This document shows, piece after piece, positions 31,970-37,596 of a stretch of DNA of 37,596 nucleotides. How positions within the stretch are numbered: the first letter of the stretch is position 1; the number at the start of each line of letters is the position of its first letter. A program made the translations under genes and the position numbers. The DNA is from Syntrophomonadaceae bacterium (GTDB taxonomy: Bacteria > Bacillota > Dethiobacteria > DTU022): NCBI GenBank assembly GCA_003552365.1, contig PUKR01000172.1, forward strand, positions 1 to 37,596. The letters are read 5' to 3'. The notes beneath the pieces were generated by a model. The model was not told the DNA's origin. It worked only from the letters and a program-made list of their open reading frames with translations, and ran no database searches.

Positions 31970-33313
31970 CTACTTGTTCTGTTTCTTCCTGTTCATTATT
32001 TCAGCCTTGGCAATTCTAATCCACTGGGTTAAAGGTATTTTAGACGGGCAAACATACGAACAACACCCGCACTCAAAACAGTCAAGTGCGTTTAATTGTT
32101 CAGCTTTTTTGTAATCGCCAAATTCTGTTACCTGGGCTATAGTAGTAGGCAGAAGCTGCACCGGGCAGGAATCGACACATTTGGCACAGCGAATACATGG
32201 GCTGCTTTCCACCAAATGCACATCTTCATCAGTCAAAGCAAGAATGCCGGAAGTCCCTTTTATAACCGGAATATCAGGCGTTGGCTGGGCTAAACCCATC
32301 ATCGGCCCGCCAACAACCAGCTTTACCGTGGACTCACTCATTCCCCCGCAATATTCAATAACATCGGAAACTAGAGTCCCTATCCTGACCTGGAGGTTTT
32401 TGGGCTCTTTTATCCCCGAACCGGTAACAGTAAGCGTTCTTTCCACCAGAGGTTTTCCCTGCCGGATCGCTTGAGTAATAGCCACTGCAGTACCAACATT
32501 ATGATTCACCACTCCGACTTCCAGGGGCAGGGCTCCTTCTGCCGGAACTACCCTGCCCGTAGTAGCATAAATTAACATTTTTTCCGCACCCTGCGGGTAT
32601 TTTGTATGCAGGGAAATTACCTGGATATTCTGCTCGCCGGCAACAGCATCTTCCATAACCTTAATTGCATCCGGTTTGTTATCTTCAATTCCGATGATGC
32701 CTCTATCTGCGCCAAGCGCTTTTATCATTGCCTTCAAACCAAAAACAATTTCTTCCGTCTTCTCAAGCATGACCCGGTGATCGGCAGTTAGATAAGGTTC
32801 ACACTCTGAACCGTTTATAATTACCAGATCAATTGGCTTGTCTTCCGGTGGAGACAACTTAACGTGGGCAGGAAAAGTAGCTCCCCCCAGGCCAACAATA
32901 CCGGCTTCTCTAACAATTTTTCTGATATCTTCCGGTGAAAGCTTATCTAAATCAGGATTTGGTTTTATATTATCATCCCACTGATCCATACCATCCGATT
33001 CAATGGTTACCGCGTTAATTTTCACTCCGAGCGGATGGCTGTGCTGTCCAATATCAACCACCGTTCCCGATATCGAAGAATGAACCGGGGCAGAAACAAA
33101 CCCTTTGTTATCGCCCAGTTTTTGACCGGTTCTTATCTCAGCTCCCTTTTCAATTTTTTCAACATCGGCAAGTAACTCGCAGGGGGCTCCGATGTGCTGC
33201 TGCATGGGTATAACCACTTTTTCTGGAAGCGGCATCTTTTCAATGGCCAGCGATGATGTAAATTGTTTTTGATCTTCAGGGTGGACTCCACCCATAAAAA
33301 GTTCCTTGGCCAT
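31970..33313 (-). CDS. rnfC: Rnf complex subunit C, NADH-binding
   Basis: 447 residues. An N-terminal barrel-sandwich domain (about 30-110; SAPVHSSISGTVVDIG) precedes the NuoF-like NADH/FMN-binding fold (GIVGLGGATFPAHVKL, INGSECEPYLTADHRVM). Two [4Fe-4S] motifs follow: CIRCAKCVDSCP (Cys373, 376, 379, 383) and CFECGCCSYVCP (Cys412, 415, 418, 422). This subunit reduces NAD+ at the cytoplasmic face. AAAGGGTGAT precedes the ATG. First gene of the rnf operon. Confidence 0.96.
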   Translation of the reverse strand: MAKELFMGGVHPEDQKQFTSSLAIEKMPLPEKVVIPMQQHIGAPCELLADVEKIEKGAEIRTGQKLGDNKGFVSAPVHSSISGTVVDIGQHSHPLGVKINAVTIESDGMDQWDDNIKPNPDLDKLSPEDIRKIVREAGIVGLGGATFPAHVKLSPPEDKPIDLVIINGSECEPYLTADHRVMLEKTEEIVFGLKAMIKALGADRGIIGIEDNKPDAIKVMEDAVAGEQNIQVISLHTKYPQGAEKMLIYATTGRVVPAEGALPLEVGVVNHNVGTAVAITQAIRQGKPLVERTLTVTGSGIKEPKNLQVRIGTLVSDVIEYCGGMSESTVKLVVGGPMMGLAQPTPDIPVIKGTSGILALTDEDVHLVESSPCIRCAKCVDSCPVQLLPTTIAQVTEFGDYKKAEQLNALDCFECGCCSYVCPSKIPLTQWIRIAKAEIMNRKKQNK

Positions 33314-33470
33314 TAGTTATTATCACCCTTTCGAACTGTTATCTTGCTTAAAAGCCCAATTAGTCTTATTCAGGATTCAGCATCTTTCATACGTAAAAAA
33401 AATAGAATTCCTATGAATTGACTTAACTACTTTTCGTTAAATAATCGCAAAGTCCTGCCAAAAAACGCTT

Positions 33471-33500
33471 ATTTTAATGCAACAGCTTAAAAAAGAACAA
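33471..33500 (-). promoter_or_regulatory. Weak candidate rnf promoter
   Basis: In the 228-base AT-rich gap between folC and rnfC the minus strand has TTGTTC (33495-33500), 18 bases, TAAAAT (33471-33476). Only the -10 is good. It would leave a leader of about 150 bases. I see no riboswitch or clear terminator in this gap. Confidence 0.3.
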
Positions 33501-33541
33501 ATCAATAATTTATTTACATTCAAATATTTTTCACTATTATT

Positions 33542-34930
33542 TTACTCACAAGACTTAATTTTTAAGTGCTCTTCCCAGTAAGCACGGATATCGCTTACCG
33601 TATAAAAAGAACCGCTTACCAGCACCAGGTCATCAATGCCTGCCAAATTAAAAGCTTTTTCCAGGGCCTTGCTGTAATCTTCAACTACTTCTATCCTATC
33701 CCGGTTGAACTGCAATTCATTTATTGCCACTTCTTCCAAAATATACGGATCGGCAGCCCGGGGGATGGAAGCCCTGGTAAAAATAATTTTATCGGCAAGC
33801 GGTAAAATATTTCCCATCATTGCTATTTTATCTTTATCGGCCATAATTCCGAACACAAGTATCACTTTGCGGTAATCAAAGTATTCCGGTAGAGCATTTG
33901 CAAGGCATTTTATTGCTGCAGGGTTGTGAGCTCCGTCCATAACCAGCTTTGGCTTTTCCTGTAAAAGCTCCATTCGGCCGGGCCAGTAAACAGCAGACAG
34001 ACCTTCCCGTATAGCTTTTTCATTAATTTTAAAATTATCTCCGTCAATTAATTCGGCAGCGGCGATAGCCGTTGCGGCATTGGTAACCTGGTAATCGCCT
34101 CGCAGGGGAATAAACAGGTTGTTTAATTCCCGGTTAAGTCCCCGGTAATAAAAACTTTGCCCATAATCGTTAATTGCCACCCGCTTGAAAATTGCGCCTT
34201 TTTTCTTCATTTGACAGGGATTCGCTCCGCTTTTATCATGCTGTTCCGGTGTGACATAATAAGTATCGCTAACCATTTCTTCAGCCCGGTGCCTGATCGC
34301 TTCCAGGACTTCATGGTTTTCAGCAGCAGTAAGTACAGGCACACCTTTCTTAATAATGCCGGCTTTTTCTTTGGCCACCTGCCCTACTGTATCGCCAAGC
34401 ACATCAGTATGCTCCAGGCTGACATTGGTGATCACACTTAACAGGGGAATGACCACATTTGTGGCATCCAGCCTTCCCCCCAACCCCACTTCCAAAACCA
34501 CCAGGTCAACCTCTTTTCTTGCAAAATAAATAAGCGCAAGAACTGTGACAACCTCAAATTCTGTGGGATGGCCGAACCGATTGTCGGCACTGATTTGTTC
34601 CACCAGGGGACGAATTTCGTCTACCAGGTCAGCAAGCTCTCCGGGGCTGATATCATCGCCATTTACAGCCATGCGGTTGCTAAAAGAAAGCAGGTAGGGA
34701 GAAGTATAAAGGCCTGTTCGGTAACCGGCTGCCCGCATAATTGAAGCAAGTATGGCAGCAGTAGAACCCTTCCCGTTAGTTCCGGCTATATGGACAAAAT
34801 TAACCCTGCGGTGCGGATTGCCAAGTTTCTTTAGTAAAGCAGTAATTCTTTCCAGGCCGGGCCTGGTCCCAAAACGGCTTAATCCGTGAATCCAATCCAG
34901 GGATTCCCGGTATCTTTTTTCATCGTTCAT
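33542..34930 (-). CDS. folC: Bifunctional folylpolyglutamate/dihydrofolate synthase
   Basis: 462 residues of the Mur-ligase fold. The P-loop FVHIAGTNGKGSTAAILASIM (about 46-66) binds ATP; TSPYLLSFSNRMAVNG, VVLEVGLGGRLDATNV, SLEHTDVLGDTVGQVAKEKAGIIK and LVMDGAHNPAAIK are family hallmarks. It adds glutamate to folates in the cytosol. It starts three bases after the valS stop codon, the usual valS-folC pairing in Bacillota. Confidence 0.95.
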   Translation of the reverse strand: MNDEKRYRESLDWIHGLSRFGTRPGLERITALLKKLGNPHRRVNFVHIAGTNGKGSTAAILASIMRAAGYRTGLYTSPYLLSFSNRMAVNGDDISPGELADLVDEIRPLVEQISADNRFGHPTEFEVVTVLALIYFARKEVDLVVLEVGLGGRLDATNVVIPLLSVITNVSLEHTDVLGDTVGQVAKEKAGIIKKGVPVLTAAENHEVLEAIRHRAEEMVSDTYYVTPEQHDKSGANPCQMKKKGAIFKRVAINDYGQSFYYRGLNRELNNLFIPLRGDYQVTNAATAIAAAELIDGDNFKINEKAIREGLSAVYWPGRMELLQEKPKLVMDGAHNPAAIKCLANALPEYFDYRKVILVFGIMADKDKIAMMGNILPLADKIIFTRASIPRAADPYILEEVAINELQFNRDRIEVVEDYSKALEKAFNLAGIDDLVLVSGSFYTVSDIRAYWEEHLKIKSCE

Positions 34931-34933
34931 TAT

Positions 34934-37596
34934 TTAACTTAGCTCCTGCAATCTTTGCTGTAATTTTTGCATTTTTGCTTCCTGCTCCTCACGGCGTGCT
35001 TTTTCTTTATCAACCACGTCTGCCGGAGCTTTTTCTCTAAAATTCTTATTGTTTAATTTTCCTTCGGTTTTTTTTATCTCCTCTTCCAGCTGGCCGACTT
35101 CTTTCTTCAACCGGGCTATTTCAGCTTCCAGGTCTATAACTCCTTCAAGAGGGAGGTATACTTCTACGTCTTCACCGATAATCGCAGTAAGGGCTTGTTT
35201 CGGCTTCTCAAGATCCGGATCAACTGTAACCGGTTCTGCAAAAGCAAGATCATTGATATGATGTGCTTCTTCTTCCAGGCAAACTTTATTGTTACCCCCG
35301 GCACGGATAATTACCGGTGTTTTCTTACCCGGGGGCAATTGAACCTGGCTGCGCAGGTTTCTGATTGACCTGATAACCTCCTGCACCATGGCAAATTCTT
35401 CGGCTTCTTTTGGAAAATGAAGTGCTCCTTCAGCTTCAGGCCAGGCAGCTACCACAAGCGCTTCTTCTTCTTTATGGGGAAGCTGTTGCCATATTTCTTC
35501 AGTTATGAAAGGCATTACCGGGTGAAGCAAGCGCATAACCCCGTCCAGGAGATATACCAGCAAACTACGGGTCCGCTGGCTGTCTAGTTCAGCTTTCTGC
35601 TCTTCGCCATCCCGGTATAAGTAATGCTTGCTTACTTCAACATACCAGTCACAGTAATCATTCCACAGGTACTCATAGATAGTTTTAGCCGCCTCACCCA
35701 ATTCATATTGATCAAGCAGCTGATTGGTTTTTCGCACAGTTTGGTTAAAGCGATGCAGGATCCAGCAATCAACCCGGTTCAGCCCTTCCGGCAGCCGGTT
35801 TGGATCAAAGCGTTCCGGTAGATTACCTCTATGTCCATCCTGGTTTAAGTTCATCAAAACAAAACGGGAAGCATTCCATACCTTATTGGCGAAATTACGT
35901 CCCGCCTCCACGGTTTCCTGCCTGAACCGTTGATCATTTCCCGGGGTTTGAGCGGTTACCAGGGTAAAACGCAGGGTATCGGCTCCGTAGTTTTCGATCA
36001 CCTCTAAAGGATCCACTCCGTTGCCAAGAGACTTGCTCATTTTTCGACCCAGGGCATCCCGAACCAGCCCGGTGATATAAACGGTATAAAAAGGCACATC
36101 GTTCATAAAAGCCAGGCCCATGAACATCATCCGTGCAACCCAGAAGAAAATAATATCATAAGCGGTAACCAGGACCGTGGTGGGGTAAAAATGTTTTAAA
36201 TCATGGGTTTCTTCCGGCCAGCCAAGAGTTGAAAAAGGCCACAGGGCTGAACTGAACCAGGTGTCCAAAACATCGGGATCCTGTCTCAGCTCGCCTCCAC
36301 CGCATGAGGGACAGCTTTCGGGTTCTTCATAATCGACAATAACTTCCCCGCAGGGACAATACCAGGCCGGGATCCGGTGCCCCCACCAAATCTGGCGTGA
36401 AATACACCAGTCACGGATATTTTCCAGCCAATCTTTATAAATCCTGGCAAAGCGAGGTGGAACAAAACTTGTCTGCCCCCGGTCTACTGCTTCAATAGCA
36501 GGTTCAGCCAGGGGTTTCATTTTCACAAACCACTGCCGGGAAATAAGCGGTTCGACAACGGTATCACAACGCTGACAGTGACCGACGGAGTGCTCATAAT
36601 CCTCTATTTTTTCAATCAACCCCAGGGCTTTGAGATCTTCTACAACCTGTTTGCGGCAAGCAAACCGGTCCATTCCTTGATATTGACCGGCTACCGCAGT
36701 CATTTTTGCATCTTCGCCGATAACCTTAAGGATTTCCAAATCATGACGCCATCCTATCGCAAGGTCATTGGGATCATGTCCCGGCGTAACTTTAACCGCT
36801 CCGCTGCCAAATTCCGGGTCTACATATTCATCGGCTACAACCGGTATTTCACGATTAAGCAACGGCAGGACCACTTTTTCCCCTACAAGGTCGCGGTACC
36901 TTTCATCATCGGGATGAACCGCTACCCCTGTATCACCAAGCATCGACTCTGGCCGGGTGGTAGCCACAGTTATATAACCATCCCCCCTGACCAGGGGATA
37001 TTTTATATGAGTAATCGTAGCCGCTTCCCCTTCATGTTCTACTTCGATATCAGAGAGGGCGGTGGCACACCTGGCGCACCAATTAATCATGTAATCGCCC
37101 CGGTAAATCAGTCCGCGATGGTAAAGGTCCACAAAGACCTTACGCACAGCGTTGGAACATCCTTCGTCCATGGTAAAGCGTTCCCGGGACCAGTCGCAAG
37201 AAACACCCAGGCGATACAGCTGCCGGGTAATCCTCTCATGATAAGTATCTTTCCAGGCCCAAACTCTTTCCAAAAAAGCCTCCCGGCCCAGCTCCCGGCT
37301 GTTGATTCCTTCCTCAGCGAGATGCTTCTCCACCACGTTCTGGGTGGCAATACCGGCATGGTCGCAACCCGGAAGCCAGAGAGTATCGTACCCCTGCATC
37401 CGGCTCCTGCGAATTAAAACATCCTGCACAGTATTGTTCAGGGCATGGCCCATATGCAGTGAACCGGTCACATTGGGCGGTGGTATCACGATAGTATAAG
37501 GTTCCTGATCCGGATCACCTGAAGCACGGAAGTAATCTCCATCCAGCCAAAACTGATACCTCTTGATCTCAACTGCATGGGGATCATATACAGGGG
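34934..37596 (-). CDS. valS: Valyl-tRNA synthetase (5' end beyond the window)
   Basis: About 886 residues are visible; the frame is open to the right edge, so only a short N-terminal piece is missing. The first visible residues (PVYDPHAVEIKRYQFWLDGDYF) precede the ATP-binding region PPPNVTGSLHMGHALNN (HIGH-type motif). The editing domain has TTRPESMLGDTGVAVHPDD, the KMSKS loop is KMSKSLGNGVDP, and a CxxC pair occurs in WYCPCGEVIVDYEEPESCPSC. The C-terminal coiled coil (about the last 65 residues, rich in Glu and Lys) is the tRNA-binding arm of ValRS. The GTG at 37489 is internal and should not be taken as the start. Confidence 0.97.
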   Translation of the reverse strand, partial: PVYDPHAVEIKRYQFWLDGDYFRASGDPDQEPYTIVIPPPNVTGSLHMGHALNNTVQDVLIRRSRMQGYDTLWLPGCDHAGIATQNVVEKHLAEEGINSRELGREAFLERVWAWKDTYHERITRQLYRLGVSCDWSRERFTMDEGCSNAVRKVFVDLYHRGLIYRGDYMINWCARCATALSDIEVEHEGEAATITHIKYPLVRGDGYITVATTRPESMLGDTGVAVHPDDERYRDLVGEKVVLPLLNREIPVVADEYVDPEFGSGAVKVTPGHDPNDLAIGWRHDLEILKVIGEDAKMTAVAGQYQGMDRFACRKQVVEDLKALGLIEKIEDYEHSVGHCQRCDTVVEPLISRQWFVKMKPLAEPAIEAVDRGQTSFVPPRFARIYKDWLENIRDWCISRQIWWGHRIPAWYCPCGEVIVDYEEPESCPSCGGGELRQDPDVLDTWFSSALWPFSTLGWPEETHDLKHFYPTTVLVTAYDIIFFWVARMMFMGLAFMNDVPFYTVYITGLVRDALGRKMSKSLGNGVDPLEVIENYGADTLRFTLVTAQTPGNDQRFRQETVEAGRNFANKVWNASRFVLMNLNQDGHRGNLPERFDPNRLPEGLNRVDCWILHRFNQTVRKTNQLLDQYELGEAAKTIYEYLWNDYCDWYVEVSKHYLYRDGEEQKAELDSQRTRSLLVYLLDGVMRLLHPVMPFITEEIWQQLPHKEEEALVVAAWPEAEGALHFPKEAEEFAMVQEVIRSIRNLRSQVQLPPGKKTPVIIRAGGNNKVCLEEEAHHINDLAFAEPVTVDPDLEKPKQALTAIIGEDVEVYLPLEGVIDLEAEIARLKKEVGQLEEEIKKTEGKLNNKNFREKAPADVVDKEKARREEQEAKMQKLQQRLQELS

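Noticed and set aside
33419..33447. TTGACT-17-ATAATC as a plus-strand promoter
   Set aside because: The -10 is poor and no plus-strand gene follows.
36578..37417. 279-codon open frame on the plus strand
   Set aside because: It is antisense to valS over its full length, has a low-complexity aromatic/His-rich composition, and resembles no family I know; the minus-strand frame is clearly ValRS.

Overview
The window is a nearly continuous minus-strand block from an anaerobic, Clostridia-like member of the Bacillota (Firmicutes). Evidence for this is the T-box leader on leuS, the comEA / Asp23 / rsfS-yqeK-nadD / obg-rpmA-rplU-rng neighbourhood, Bacillus-type Shine-Dalgarno sequences (AAGGAGG-like), frequent GTG and TTG starts, and a clostridial Rnf complex with a ferredoxin-rich RnfB. 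I see no convincing plus-strand gene, mobile element, rRNA or CRISPR array. Coordinates below run left to right, but transcription runs right to left.

Right part (about 27.9-37.6 kb): valS (5' end outside the window) and folC, then rnfC-D-G-E-A-B, a membrane ferredoxin:NAD+ oxidoreductase. Middle (about 17.0-27.9 kb): an Mrp-type cation/proton antiporter module whose gene order E-F-G-(MbhD)-(MbhE)-B-C-D matches the antiporter half of archaeal membrane-bound hydrogenase. It is followed by three further NuoL/M/N-like subunits and apbE, the flavin transferase needed to flavinylate RnfD and RnfG. No hydrogenase or other catalytic subunit accompanies the antiporter module, so Rnf is the obvious nearby redox partner. 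RnfG carries two FMN-binding domains, and the last antiporter subunit carries five 25-residue repeats in its soluble tail.

Next (about 10.6-16.8 kb): a Gx-type membrane transporter, maf, radC, a radical-SAM protein with its DUF2344 partner, and rng. Then (about 5.3-10.5 kb): an L21-type leader with rplU and rpmA, obg, nadD, a small RRM protein, yqeK, rsfS and a ThiF-like adenylyltransferase.

Left part (1-5.3 kb): leuS with a T-box leader that starts from a perfect consensus promoter, then asp23, comEA and the start of a UPF0182 membrane protein running off the left edge.

The most unusual feature is that a complete tRNA-Ala(GGC) gene sits inside the leuS T-box leader. It lies between Stem I/II and the antiterminator, enclosed by a short helix, so one transcript appears to be both a tRNA precursor and a tRNA-sensing riboswitch. 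Other points of interest are the Rnf + Mbh-like antiporter arrangement, the double-FMN RnfG, the repeat-bearing antiporter subunit, and two antiporter genes that seem to start at near-cognate codons.
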